Notes under the pieces: generated by a model
What the model saw: the letters and a program-made list of their open reading frames with translations, nothing else
What the model was told of the DNA's origin: nothing
The model's database searches: none
Program-made: the position numbers and the translations under genes
Source of the DNA: DASTCC01 sp035711465
GTDB lineage: Bacteria > Acidobacteriota > Vicinamibacteria > Vicinamibacterales > SCN-69-37
DNA length: 25,121 nt
Direction: 5' to 3'
Assembly (NCBI GenBank): GCA_035711465.1
Contig: DASTCC010000129.1
Coordinates: forward strand, 1-25,121
In this document: positions 1 to 9,449 of the stretch, one piece after another
Position numbering within the stretch: the first letter of the stretch is position 1
Layout of the letters: each line of letters begins with the position of its first letter

Positions 1-296
1 CGCTCGTCGAACGCGAGCGCGCTGTGAAACGCCGCTGCGGCGACGCCGTTTTCGACCAGCGTGTCGACCTGATCCTTCATTAGCGAGATCAGCGGCGAGA
101 CGACGACGGCAAGGCCGTCTTTGACGAGCGCCGGGGCCTGATAACAAAGCGACTTCCCGCCACCGGTCGGCAGCACGACGAGCGAATCGCGACCGTCGAG
201 GATCGCGCCCATCGCTTCCTGTTGCAGCGGGCGGAAGGACGTGTAGCCCCAGTAGTGCTCGAGAACGGCCGACAGATTCACGTAGATACTCGCCAC
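1..296 (-). CDS. recQ: ATP-dependent DNA helicase RecQ (partial, N-terminal end only)
   Basis: Superfamily 2 3'-5' DNA helicase used in recombination and repair. Only about the first 98 residues are inside the window; the gene runs off at base 1. Visible in the translation: the aromatic-rich RecQ start (EHYWGYTSFRPLQ) with the FRPxQ Q-motif near residue 21, the Walker A motif PTGGGKS near residue 43, and motif Ia (VVSPLISLMKDQVD) near residue 65. The start is uncertain. GTG at 296 is used here because a TAGAAT -10-like box lies just upstream (306-301). GTG at 281 gives the typical short family N-terminus (VNLSAVL), and an in-frame ATG at 338 is also open. The nrdJ terminator lies upstream, so recQ probably has its own promoter. 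Family assignment is firm. Confidence 0.93.
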   Translation of the reverse strand, partial: MASIYVNLSAVLEHYWGYTSFRPLQQEAMGAILDGRDSLVVLPTGGGKSLCYQAPALVKDGLAVVVSPLISLMKDQVDTLVENGVAAAAFHSALAFDE

Positions 297-300
297 CGAA

Positions 301-306
301 ATTCTA
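301..306 (-). promoter_or_regulatory. -10-like TAGAAT box before recQ
   Basis: TAGAAT read on the minus strand (306 to 301), four bases before the GTG at 296. It matches the sigma-70 -10 consensus at 5 of 6 positions, but I see no good -35. It would place transcription start at about 293-295, which favours the GTG at 281 with a very short leader, or a leaderless start near 296. Confidence 0.35.
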
Positions 307-440
307 TCCCGCGTGCCGACGATCGAATCGCAAAGCATGTGCCGTTTCCGATCCTGTCGTTTCGGCGCCGGCGCTGCGAAGGCTGTCGCCGTCTCCGCGT
401 ACGTGCGCGCGGGATGTTGTTCCAATTCCTGCCATCGACG

Positions 441-470
441 AAAAAAGGCGGCCCGCCGAAGCGGACCGCC
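441..470 (-). terminator. Intrinsic terminator of nrdJ with UUCG tetraloop
   Basis: Read on the minus strand, a 10-bp stem GGCGGTCCGC / GCGGGCCGCC (one G-U pair) closes a TTCG loop and is followed directly by six T residues (446-441). This is a textbook Rho-independent terminator. It lies 49 bp after the nrdJ stop codon and before recQ, so it separates the two transcripts. Confidence 0.92.
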
Positions 471-519
471 CAGGGGAGACGGCGTATCGATCGTTCTGCC
501 GACGCGCTATCGGACGCCG

Positions 520-3345
<2,826 letters not shown>

Positions 3346-3352
3346 GGTCTTG

Positions 3353-3357
3353 CCTCC
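3353..3357 (-). promoter_or_regulatory. Strong Shine-Dalgarno GGAGG of nrdJ
   Basis: GGAGG on the minus strand, 7 nt before ATG 3345. It is one of the few strong ribosome binding sites in the window and decides the nrdJ start. Confidence 0.8.
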
Positions 3358-3487
3358 AACCTTCGTACACGGCGACACGTTTCGCCCCCGAGACGCGGCC
3401 GCCGTCGTGTAAGAACCGCAGTTTGTTCGGACGCGACAACAGTCCGCGTGCGGGCTCGAAGTACGGCCCACAATCGGCGATCCTTGG

Positions 3488-3510
3488 GCGAAATCCTGGG
3501 CAGATTTCGC
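3488..3510 (-). promoter_or_regulatory. Perfect 8-bp hairpin in the nrdJ leader
   Basis: GCGAAATC (3488-3495) and GATTTCGC (3503-3510) are perfect inverted repeats around a 7-nt loop. It falls inside the predicted nrdJ 5' leader, some 20 nt after the likely transcription start. No T-run follows on the minus strand, so it is not an intrinsic terminator. It could be a leader stabiliser or a protein or ligand site. No known riboswitch class is recognised. Confidence 0.5.
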
Positions 3511-3538
3511 TTTCGGCTGTTGCTGCTGCCGGCGAACG

Positions 3539-3567
3539 AATATGCGCCTCGTTCACACGGATGTCAA
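3539..3567 (-). promoter_or_regulatory. Sigma-70-type promoter of nrdJ
   Basis: On the minus strand a perfect -35 TTGACA (3567-3562) is followed by a 17-bp spacer and CATATT (3544-3539), which matches the -10 consensus at 4 of 6. This would start transcription near 3532 and give a leader of about 187 nt. Confidence 0.7.
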
Positions 3568-3575
3568 GCGACAAC

Positions 3576-3591
3576 CTACTACTTATTGTGC
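3576..3591 (-). promoter_or_regulatory. Candidate NrdR box 1 upstream of nrdJ
   Basis: CTACTACTTATTGTGC (plus strand) matches the published NrdR-box consensus ACACWATATATWGTGT at 11 of 16 positions by hand count, with the half TATTGTG intact. It lies 8 bp upstream of the nrdJ -35 and pairs with a second candidate 16 bp away. NrdR, an ATP/dATP-sensing repressor, commonly controls RNR genes through such pairs. Confidence 0.4.
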
Positions 3592-3607
3592 TCCCCAACC
3601 GGCTCGA

Positions 3608-3623
3608 ACGCCAGATATTGACA
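3608..3623 (-). promoter_or_regulatory. Candidate NrdR box 2 upstream of nrdJ
   Basis: ACGCCAGATATTGACA (plus strand) matches the NrdR consensus at 10 of 16 positions by hand count. The spacer to box 1 is 16 bp, so the two boxes are 32 bp apart start to start, about three helical turns, as is usual for NrdR pairs. It overlaps a plus-strand TTGACA, so the match could be partly coincidental. Confidence 0.35.
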
Positions 3624-3645
3624 ATCGGGCCGTAGCCATTACGGT
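3618..3645 (+). promoter_or_regulatory. Possible plus-strand promoter
   Basis: A perfect TTGACA (3618-3623), a 16-bp spacer and TACGGT (3640-3645, 3 of 6 to TATAAT). It points toward the CPBP/glycan cluster 230 bp away. The weak -10 keeps confidence low. Confidence 0.25.
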
Positions 3646-3691
3646 TTTTGCATCTAACCTATTTTAGTGGGCCGCCTTCGCCTTTCGCCTC

Positions 3692-3718
3692 GGGGTCGCA
3701 GGCTCTCGCCTGCTCCCC
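3692..3718. repeat. Strong inverted repeat (hairpin) in the intergenic region
   Basis: GCAGGC (3698-3703), loop TCTC and GCCTGC (3708-3713) form a perfect 6-bp stem. GGGG (3692-3695) and CCCC just outside extend it across a small internal loop. No T-run follows on either strand. It may be part of an intergenic repeat element; other copies cannot be checked from this window. Confidence 0.5.
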
Positions 3719-3807
3719 CTCAGTAGTCTCGTGGCGGCCCTCATCTGGCTCGGGCCTCGGGGCTCGGGCCGCTTCTCGCCCGGTGCGAGTGCAGCTCCTC
3801 CGAGGCC

Positions 3808-3856
3808 TCGAGCCGCGAGCCGCGAGTCCCGAGCCGCGAGCGGCGCCAGCCGCGAG
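3808..3856. repeat. Degenerate tandem repeat of GAGCCGCGA
   Basis: Four imperfect copies of a GAGCCGCGAG-like unit, separated by short variants such as TCC and CGGCGCC. The stretch is non-coding: the reading frames through it are Arg/Ala/Ser low-complexity and it lies upstream of the likely CPBP start. Confidence 0.65.
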
Positions 3857-3864
3857 CTCTTTGG

Positions 3865-3870
3865 TACAGT
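3865..3870 (+). promoter_or_regulatory. -10-like TACAGT box before the CPBP gene
   Basis: TACAGT ends 7 bp before GTG 3878, a distance that would put the transcription start at or next to the start codon (leaderless). No clear -35 is seen. Similar hexamers occur before the start at 8304 and upstream of the start at 12048. Confidence 0.35.
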
Positions 3871-3877
3871 TCCCCAG

Positions 3878-4675
3878 GTGGACCCAAACGCCTCTCCGCT
3901 CGAGACGATCGAGCCGGGGCCCATTCAACCGCCACTCGAGCTCGCGCCGGCGCCCGACGGACCCTGGTATGAGGATCCGCGCACCTGGGGGGCGATCGGA
4001 CAGGTCATCCTCGTCTGCGGGATCCCGACCCAGGTCTTTCTGAGCCTGGTCGTCTGGGCGATGGGCGTGCCGATCATGAACGGGCCCGATCAATCGCTGC
4101 AGTTCGTCGCCATCGTCAGCTTCCTCGATACCGCGCTCATCGCCGCGCTGGTGCGCGGATTTCTCACCGCCTCCGGAGAGCGCGCCACGGACGTGCTGCT
4201 CGGCCAGCGATCGTCCTGGCGCGAAGCGCTCATCGGCTTCTCGCTGATCCCGGTGGTGCTGATTGCGGTGGGTGTCGTCGTGCTGTCGCTGCGGACGCTC
4301 GTGCCGCTGCTGCACAACGTGCCGGAGAGCCCGCTCGAGGCGTTCATGCGCACGCCCTTCGATGCGGCGCTCTTCCTCGTCGTCGTCGTCATCGCCGGCG
4401 GCGTGCGCGAGGAGATGCAGCGCGCGTTCATCCTGCACCGCTTCGAGCAGCGGCTCGGCGGCATCCGGGTCGGGCTGGTGGTGTTCTCGCTGCTCTTCGG
4501 CGCGCTCCATCTGATGCAGGGCATCGACGTCGCCATCGGCATCGGGCTGCTCGGGCTGTTCTGGGGCGTGCTCTACATCCGGCGGCGATCGATCATCGCG
4601 CCCCTGGTCAACCACGCCGGATTCAACGCCGCGCAGGTCGTCCAGGTGCTGGTCTCGCGCGCGGCGGGGCTCTGA
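3878..4675 (+). CDS. CPBP-family intramembrane metalloprotease-like protein
   Basis: 265-residue polytopic membrane protein of the CPBP (CaaX protease/bacteriocin-processing, Abi) family. After a proline-rich cytoplasmic start come several membrane segments. The conserved motifs sit at the C-terminal end: a Glu-Glu pair (178-179, context REEMQRAF), FxxxH (Phe207-His211, FGALH) and HxxxN (His246-Asn250). The usual first motif is EExxxR; here the arginine is one place early (EEMQR), so activity is uncertain. GTG 3878 is chosen because the frame upstream of it, open back to ATG 3731, only translates the GAGCCGCGA repeat. The gene lies 5 bp before the first glycan-cluster gene. Its substrate and its link to the cluster are unknown. 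Confidence 0.85.
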   Translation: MDPNASPLETIEPGPIQPPLELAPAPDGPWYEDPRTWGAIGQVILVCGIPTQVFLSLVVWAMGVPIMNGPDQSLQFVAIVSFLDTALIAALVRGFLTASGERATDVLLGQRSSWREALIGFSLIPVVLIAVGVVVLSLRTLVPLLHNVPESPLEAFMRTPFDAALFLVVVVIAGGVREEMQRAFILHRFEQRLGGIRVGLVVFSLLFGALHLMQGIDVAIGIGLLGLFWGVLYIRRRSIIAPLVNHAGFNAAQVVQVLVSRAAGL

Positions 4676-4680
4676 GTGCG

Positions 4681-6054
4681 ATGCTGACCCGGCGCGAGAT
4701 CGTCGCGCTCTCGCTCGCCTTCGTGGTGACGCTGCCGATCGTGACCAAGCGGCTGTACGCCTCGGACGAGGTGCAGTACTTCTCCTGGCTGCGATCGGTC
4801 GCGTTCGATCGCGACGCCGATTTCGACAACGAGTACCGGCACTTCTACGACACCGGCGTCGTCCGGACGGACGGCTTTCGCGAGACGTTCCTGAACGACG
4901 AACGGCTCACCGAGGCCGGCCGCCGCATCAACTTCGCGCCCGTGGGTGCGGCGATTCTCTGGGCGCCGTTCTACGGCCTCGGCCACCTCGCCGCGCTCGC
5001 GACCGGCGCGCCGGCTGATGGCTACAGCCGGCCGTACGTCGCCGCCGTCGCCTACGCGTCGGCGGTGTACGGATTCCTCGCCGTGCTGCTCTCCGCGGCA
5101 TTCGCGCGGCGCATCCTCGGGCATGGACTGCGCGCCAGCCTGATCGTCGCGATCGGAACGCCGCTGCTCTTCTACGTCTACGTCGCGCCGCCGTTCGCGC
5201 ACGCGGCGTCCGCGTTTGCGGTGTCGCTCTTTCTCGTGACCTGGCTGTACGTGCGGCAGCAGTGGACGTGGCAGGGCGCGCTCGCGCTCGGCGCGATCGG
5301 CGCGCTGATGGCGATGGTGCGCGAGCAGGACCTCCTGTTCGTCGCCGGGCCGGCGATCGATTTCCTGCGCTCGGCGCGACAGCCCGCGACCGCGAGGCCG
5401 TCGATGTCCACCGTGGCGATCGCGGCCATCGCCGGCACGATCGCCTTCGTGCTCGCGTACACGCCGCAGCTGTTCGCCTATCAATCGCTCAACGGCCATC
5501 CGGGTCCGACGGTCTACGCCACGCGGAAGATGTACTGGTACTCTCCGCACGCGCTCGGCGTCGTGCTCTCTCCCGAGCATGGGCTGTTCTTCTGGACGCC
5601 GCTCGCCGTCATTGCCCTCGCGGGCCTGGCCATCGTCGCCGTCGGCCGCATCGCGCGAGACCGTCCGGACGCGGCGTGGCTGGCGACACTCGCGCTGATG
5701 ATGTTCGGTCTGCAGGTCTACATCTCCGGCAGCGTCGACTCGTGGACGGTCGCCGGCGCCTTTGGCCAGCGCCGGTTCGTGGCGACGACGCCGCTCCTGA
5801 CGCTCGGCATGGCGGCCTGGTTCGCGATCCGTGCACCGCTCGGCCGCGTCGCGCTCGCGATCGGCGTCGCGCTCTGCGTGTGGTGGAATCTCGGACTGAT
5901 GGCGCTCTTCGGCACGAACCGCATGGATCGGCAGAGACTGACGCTCGCCGCGAACGCGCGGGCGACGTTCGTGTCGCTGCCGCTCGAAGCGCCGTCGCTC
6001 GTCTGGCGCTATCTGACGGATCGATCCTCGTTCTATCAGTCGGGGAGGCGGTGA
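4681..6054 (+). CDS. GT-C-like multi-pass membrane protein, probable glycosyltransferase (paralog A)
   Basis: 457-residue hydrophobic protein with many membrane segments. After the first segment comes a loop with Asp29-Glu30 (ASDEVQYF) and a signature RSVAFDRDADFDNEY (38-52). Further shared points are His174 (APPFAHAAS), Arg214 (VREQDLLF) and GQRRF (362-366). The same landmarks occur in the genes at 13559 and 15595, so all three belong to one family. Acidic residues in the first periplasmic loop are typical of GT-C enzymes, which use polyprenyl-phosphate sugars. Unlike its two paralogs it has no C-terminal soluble domain. The exact family and substrate are not recognised. ATG 4681 follows the CPBP stop by 5 bp; no strong ribosome binding site is seen. 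Confidence 0.8.
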   Translation: MLTRREIVALSLAFVVTLPIVTKRLYASDEVQYFSWLRSVAFDRDADFDNEYRHFYDTGVVRTDGFRETFLNDERLTEAGRRINFAPVGAAILWAPFYGLGHLAALATGAPADGYSRPYVAAVAYASAVYGFLAVLLSAAFARRILGHGLRASLIVAIGTPLLFYVYVAPPFAHAASAFAVSLFLVTWLYVRQQWTWQGALALGAIGALMAMVREQDLLFVAGPAIDFLRSARQPATARPSMSTVAIAAIAGTIAFVLAYTPQLFAYQSLNGHPGPTVYATRKMYWYSPHALGVVLSPEHGLFFWTPLAVIALAGLAIVAVGRIARDRPDAAWLATLALMMFGLQVYISGSVDSWTVAGAFGQRRFVATTPLLTLGMAAWFAIRAPLGRVALAIGVALCVWWNLGLMALFGTNRMDRQRLTLAANARATFVSLPLEAPSLVWRYLTDRSSFYQSGRR

Positions 6055-6056
6055 CG

Positions 6057-7247
6057 TTGGCATCGGTGCTGTACTTTGCCGACACGCGCTTTCCGATCGA
6101 ACGCGCGAACGGCTTGCAGACGATGGCCACCTGTCAGGCACTGGCGGCACGCGGGCACGACGTGACGCTGGTCACGCGGCCGGACAGCGCGCCGCTGCCG
6201 CGAGACCCCTTCGAGTTCTACGGCCTGCCGCGCGTCGAGGGCCTGACGCTCGATACGGTGCCGAGCTCCAGCCGACTGCGGGCGCGCCGCCTCAGGTTCC
6301 TCGCCGCGGCCCTGGCGATGACGGTGCGCCGCGGCAGCAGCGTCATCGTCTACACGCGCGATCTCGGGCTGGCGGCGTTGCTTCTCCGATTGCCGGCGTC
6401 GCGGCGCCCGCGCCTCGTCTACGAGTCGCACGGACTCGCGCCAGTCGTCGTCGCCGAACGCGCGAAGATGCTGGGCTCGAAGACGCCGCCGCCGAACGCG
6501 TCGCGGCTCGCCCGACTCGATCGCCAGGAACGGCTGGTGTGGACGCGGGCGGCTGCCTACGTGACGTTGACCGCGGCGCTCGCCGACGACCTCGCCGGCC
6601 GCTTCGGGCCGCGGCCGGAAGTCTTCGTCGTGCCCGATGGCGCGCAGATGTCGAGCGTCGAGCCGGAGGCCGGCGGCCTGGCCGCGTCGCCAGCCATCGT
6701 CGGCTACGCCGGTCATCTCTATCCATGGAAGGGCGTGGACGTGCTGGTCCGCGCGCTGGCGCTCACGCGCGACGCGCGCGGGCTGATTGTCGGCGGGCAT
6801 CCCGGCGAATCGGATCTCGACCGTGTGCGAAAGCTGATCGACGCGATGGATCTCGGAAGCCGGATCGAGATCACGGGACTCGTGAGGCCGAGCGAGGTCG
6901 CCGGCCGGTTGCGCGCCGCGTCGATCCTGGTACTGCCCAACACCACGTCTGCGACCTCCGAGCGCTACACCTCGCCGCTCAAGCTCTTCGAGTACCTCTC
7001 GCTGGGCCGTCCGATCGTCGCCTCGGATTTCGCCGCGATCCGTGAGGTGCTCACCGACGGCGAGACCGGCCTGCTCGTGCCGGCCGACAATCCCGAAGCG
7101 CTCGCGCGGGCGATCGAGCGCATCAGCCGCGACCGCACGCTCGCGGCGAAGCTCGCGCGCGGCGCGATCGGCCTGGCGCCGCAATACACCTGGCACGAAC
7201 GGGCGCGCCGGCTCGAGGACGTGCTCGCGACGGCGGCCCGACGATGA
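6057..7247 (+). CDS. Glycosyltransferase family 4 (GT-B fold)
   Basis: 396-residue cytoplasmic GT4-type glycosyltransferase, likely transferring a sugar from a nucleotide donor to a lipid-linked glycan. The N-terminal half has the acceptor-domain start (VLYFADTRFP...ANGLQTM). The C-terminal half has the donor domain with GYAGHLYPWKGVDVL and SPLKLFEYLSLGRPIVASD. In the latter the first Glu of the EX7E motif is replaced by Tyr, as in the SPLK-FEY subgroup. TTG 6057 is preferred because GGAGG (6044-6048) is 8 nt upstream. GTG 6051 would give a GTGA overlap with the upstream stop but places the ribosome binding site too close. Donor and acceptor cannot be told from sequence. Confidence 0.9.
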   Translation: MASVLYFADTRFPIERANGLQTMATCQALAARGHDVTLVTRPDSAPLPRDPFEFYGLPRVEGLTLDTVPSSSRLRARRLRFLAAALAMTVRRGSSVIVYTRDLGLAALLLRLPASRRPRLVYESHGLAPVVVAERAKMLGSKTPPPNASRLARLDRQERLVWTRAAAYVTLTAALADDLAGRFGPRPEVFVVPDGAQMSSVEPEAGGLAASPAIVGYAGHLYPWKGVDVLVRALALTRDARGLIVGGHPGESDLDRVRKLIDAMDLGSRIEITGLVRPSEVAGRLRAASILVLPNTTSATSERYTSPLKLFEYLSLGRPIVASDFAAIREVLTDGETGLLVPADNPEALARAIERISRDRTLAAKLARGAIGLAPQYTWHERARRLEDVLATAARR

Positions 7248-8329
7248 TCCCGCCGCGATTCGAGTCGATCGTGCAGTGCCCCGACTGCGGCGGCGCGCTC
7301 GCCGGCGATCCGTCAGGCGCCGGCGCCATCCGCTGCGCCGGATGCGGACGGGTGTTTCCGGCGCACGACGGTTATCTCGACCTCCGCCCGCTGGCGACGT
7401 TCACCGAGCAGACCAAGTATCTCGACGACGCGCTGCACGTGGACGCTCGCCACGAGACGATCTCGCCGCCGGTCCTCGGCTCGAAGATCCGCAATGACAT
7501 GCTGCGCAAGTTCCTGGCGCTCGGTCCCGGCGATCGCGTCATCGATCTCGGGTGCGGCAGCGGCCGCGCGCTCGCATGGAACGCCGACTCGGCCGCCTCG
7601 CTGACCGGCATCGACATCAGCCCGTTCTTCGCACGCCAGGCGATCGATCGCTGCGGCCTGGTGCTGGGCGACTTGCGGCGACTGCCGCTTCGCGACCGCG
7701 CGTTCAACAAAGCCTGGTCCCTCGACGTGCTCGAGCACCTGTCGCGCCAGGCGCTCGCCGACGTGCTCCGCGAAGCCAACCGCGTGCTCGACGACGACGG
7801 CGTGCTGTTCATCTACACGCACGTCCGCCAGAACGGCTGGATCGGCGGTGGACTCAGGCTGGTGAACCGGCTCGCGCACGGGCTCGAGCGGCTGGGCCTC
7901 CTCGATCTCAAACAGGAACGTCTACGGAAATCGGATCACCTGAACCCGATTGCCGATCACGACGACTTGCGCCGCGTGCTCGCCGAGCATGGCTTCACGA
8001 TCGATCGACTGACGTACTACACGCCGATCGTCGGCGCGCTCGTCGAGAACATCCTCGTGCGCATGGCCGAACGGGTGATGACGAGGCGCGCGGAGCGTCG
8101 TCTGCAGGGTGCCGACACATCGGGCGCCGCCGCCCGGGAAGTTCGCGCGGCGGCCAAGGCGCGCGTCGGCGGCAAGGGCCCGACCTATCGCGCGCTCGTC
8201 GCGCTCACGATGCTGATGAAGATCGACCTGCTGCTCTTCGGGCGGTTGCGATCGGGGCCGTTCTTTGCCCGGGTGCGGAAAACTCCGCGTGTAAAGTTGG
8301 ACGATGCGCCTGCTCTACGCCGCGCTTGA
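7244..8329 (+). CDS. Class I SAM-dependent methyltransferase with N-terminal zinc ribbon
   Basis: 361 residues. An N-terminal Trm112-like zinc ribbon has two CxxC pairs (Cys12/Cys15 and Cys31/Cys34). The Rossmann methyltransferase core follows, with motif I DLGCGSG (101-107), the acidic motif II region (GIDIS), and WSLDVLEHL, the usual post-motif pattern of methyltransferase type 11. A basic tail of about 90 residues with a hydrophobic stretch (ALVALTMLMKIDLLLFG) ends the protein and may hold it at the membrane. ATG 7244 overlaps the previous stop as ATGA. Position among glycosyltransferases suggests methylation of a sugar or lipid carrier, but this is inference; an unrelated small-molecule substrate is possible. 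Confidence 0.88.
   Translation: MIPPRFESIVQCPDCGGALAGDPSGAGAIRCAGCGRVFPAHDGYLDLRPLATFTEQTKYLDDALHVDARHETISPPVLGSKIRNDMLRKFLALGPGDRVIDLGCGSGRALAWNADSAASLTGIDISPFFARQAIDRCGLVLGDLRRLPLRDRAFNKAWSLDVLEHLSRQALADVLREANRVLDDDGVLFIYTHVRQNGWIGGGLRLVNRLAHGLERLGLLDLKQERLRKSDHLNPIADHDDLRRVLAEHGFTIDRLTYYTPIVGALVENILVRMAERVMTRRAERRLQGADTSGAAAREVRAAAKARVGGKGPTYRALVALTMLMKIDLLLFGRLRSGPFFARVRKTPRVKLDDAPALRRA
8292..8297 (+). promoter_or_regulatory. -10-like TAAAGT box before the GT4 gene at 8304
   Basis: TAAAGT, inside the end of the methyltransferase gene, ends 6 bp before ATG 8304. The ATG has no ribosome binding site. The spacing would start transcription at or next to the start codon, giving a leaderless internal promoter. 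No good -35 is present. Confidence 0.35.
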
Positions 8330-9449
8330 TCAGGCCGTGCCGGGCACGCTCGGCGGATCTGTGCACGTGCAGGCCGTCGCAGAGGGGCTGGCCAGGCTCG
8401 GCCACGAAGTGCACGTCGCCACGCAGCGCGGCGGCGCGTGGCCGGCCAGCGGCGTGACCTGGCACGAGATGGCGCCGCCGCTCGGCCGCCCGCAGCTGCG
8501 CTGGGCCCGGGCTGGCGCGGTCGCAGCGCTGGCGCGATCGATTCGCGCCGATCTCGTCATGGAGCGCTACTACAACTTCGGCGGCGAGGGAATCCTCGCG
8601 GCGCATCGGATGTCGGTGCCGGCGGTCCTCGAAGTGAACGCGCCGATCGTCGACTATCCCGGATCGACGAAGTCGCGGATCGACAAGGCCATGCTGCTCG
8701 AGCCGATGCGTCGCTGGCGCGACCGGCTGTGCCGCCTCACCGATCTGTTCGTGACGCCGACGGCCGAGATCCTGCCCTCGTGGATCGAGCGCCGGCGCGT
8801 GCTCGAAGTCGAATGGGGCGCCGACGTCGATCACTTCACGCCGGACGCCACCGGGACGCTGCCGTTCGCGCGCGATCCGAATCGGATCACCTGCGTCTTC
8901 GCCGGCGCGTTCCGATCGTGGCACGGCGTCGTGCACCTGGCGGCGGCGCTGGCGCGTCTCCACGCCGCCGGCGATCATCGCTTCGGCGCGGTGCTCATCG
9001 GCGACGGCCCGGAGCGACCCGCCGCCGAGCGCGCGGCTCGCGACGTGCCCGGGATCGTCTTCACGGGCGCCATCCCGCACGCGATGCTGCCGGCGTGCCT
9101 CGCGGCGGCCGACATCGGCGTCGCGCCCTTCGAACCGACGCGGCACCGGCCGCTCCGGCTCGGCTTCTACTGGTCGCCGCTCAAGATTTTCGAGTACATG
9201 GCGGTCGGCCTGCCCGTCGTCGCGCCGGCGCTGCCTCGTCTCAAGAAGCTGGTGCAGCACGGCATCGAGGGCATCCTCTACGATCCGAAGGATCCGCGCG
9301 CGCTCGATCGCGCGCTGCAGGCGCTGGCCGACGAGAAGGTCCGCGACCGGATGGGCGCCGCCGCGCGCGCGCGCGTCGTCCGCGATTTCAGCTGGGACGC
9401 GCACTGCCGCGTGCTCGACAAGCGGCTTCGGGCGGTGGCGCGGCGATGA
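8304..9449 (+). CDS. Glycosyltransferase family 4 (GT-B fold)
   Basis: 381-residue GT4-type enzyme. The N-terminal domain begins MRLLYAALDQAVPGTLGGSV, a glycine-rich acceptor-side loop. The C-terminal donor domain shows FAGAFRSWHGVVHL, LIGDGPER and YWSPLKIFEYMAVGLPVVAP. As in the GT at 6057, Tyr replaces the first Glu of EX7E (SPLK-FEY subgroup), so the two may be relatives with similar donors. It overlaps the methyltransferase by 26 bp, the longest overlap in the cluster, and has a -10-like hexamer 6 bp before its ATG. Likely cytoplasmic; sugar unknown. Confidence 0.9.
   Translation: MRLLYAALDQAVPGTLGGSVHVQAVAEGLARLGHEVHVATQRGGAWPASGVTWHEMAPPLGRPQLRWARAGAVAALARSIRADLVMERYYNFGGEGILAAHRMSVPAVLEVNAPIVDYPGSTKSRIDKAMLLEPMRRWRDRLCRLTDLFVTPTAEILPSWIERRRVLEVEWGADVDHFTPDATGTLPFARDPNRITCVFAGAFRSWHGVVHLAAALARLHAAGDHRFGAVLIGDGPERPAAERAARDVPGIVFTGAIPHAMLPACLAAADIGVAPFEPTRHRPLRLGFYWSPLKIFEYMAVGLPVVAPALPRLKKLVQHGIEGILYDPKDPRALDRALQALADEKVRDRMGAAARARVVRDFSWDAHCRVLDKRLRAVARR

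Larger units (their letters stand above)
3346..3877. other. Divergent intergenic region between nrdJ and the CPBP gene
   Basis: 532 bp without a convincing gene. From left to right it holds the nrdJ ribosome binding site and a leader of about 187 nt with a perfect hairpin (3488-3510), the nrdJ promoter (3539-3567), two NrdR-box-like 16-mers (3576-3591 and 3608-3623), a possible plus-strand promoter (3618-3645), a strong hairpin (3692-3718), a GAGCCGCGA-type repeat (3808-3856) and a -10-like box (3865-3870). Open frames through 3659-3877 are low-complexity and not believable as genes. Confidence 0.7.

Noticed and set aside
3346..3471. Upstream start of nrdJ at 3471
   Set aside because: The extra 42 residues have no family similarity, while ATG 3345 has a strong GGAGG at the right distance.
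3630..3649. Intrinsic terminator on the plus strand (CCGTA/TACGG stem and five T)
   Set aside because: The stem is only 5 bp, no plus-strand gene lies upstream, and it overlaps a possible promoter.
3346..3660. Cobalamin riboswitch upstream of nrdJ
   Set aside because: Expected for the gene, but I found no B12-box-like sequence (GCCACTG type) in the leader by eye.
3731..3877. ATG 3731 as start of the CPBP protein
   Set aside because: It would add 49 residues translated from the GAGCCGCGA repeat, Arg/Ser/Ala low-complexity unlike any CPBP N-terminus.
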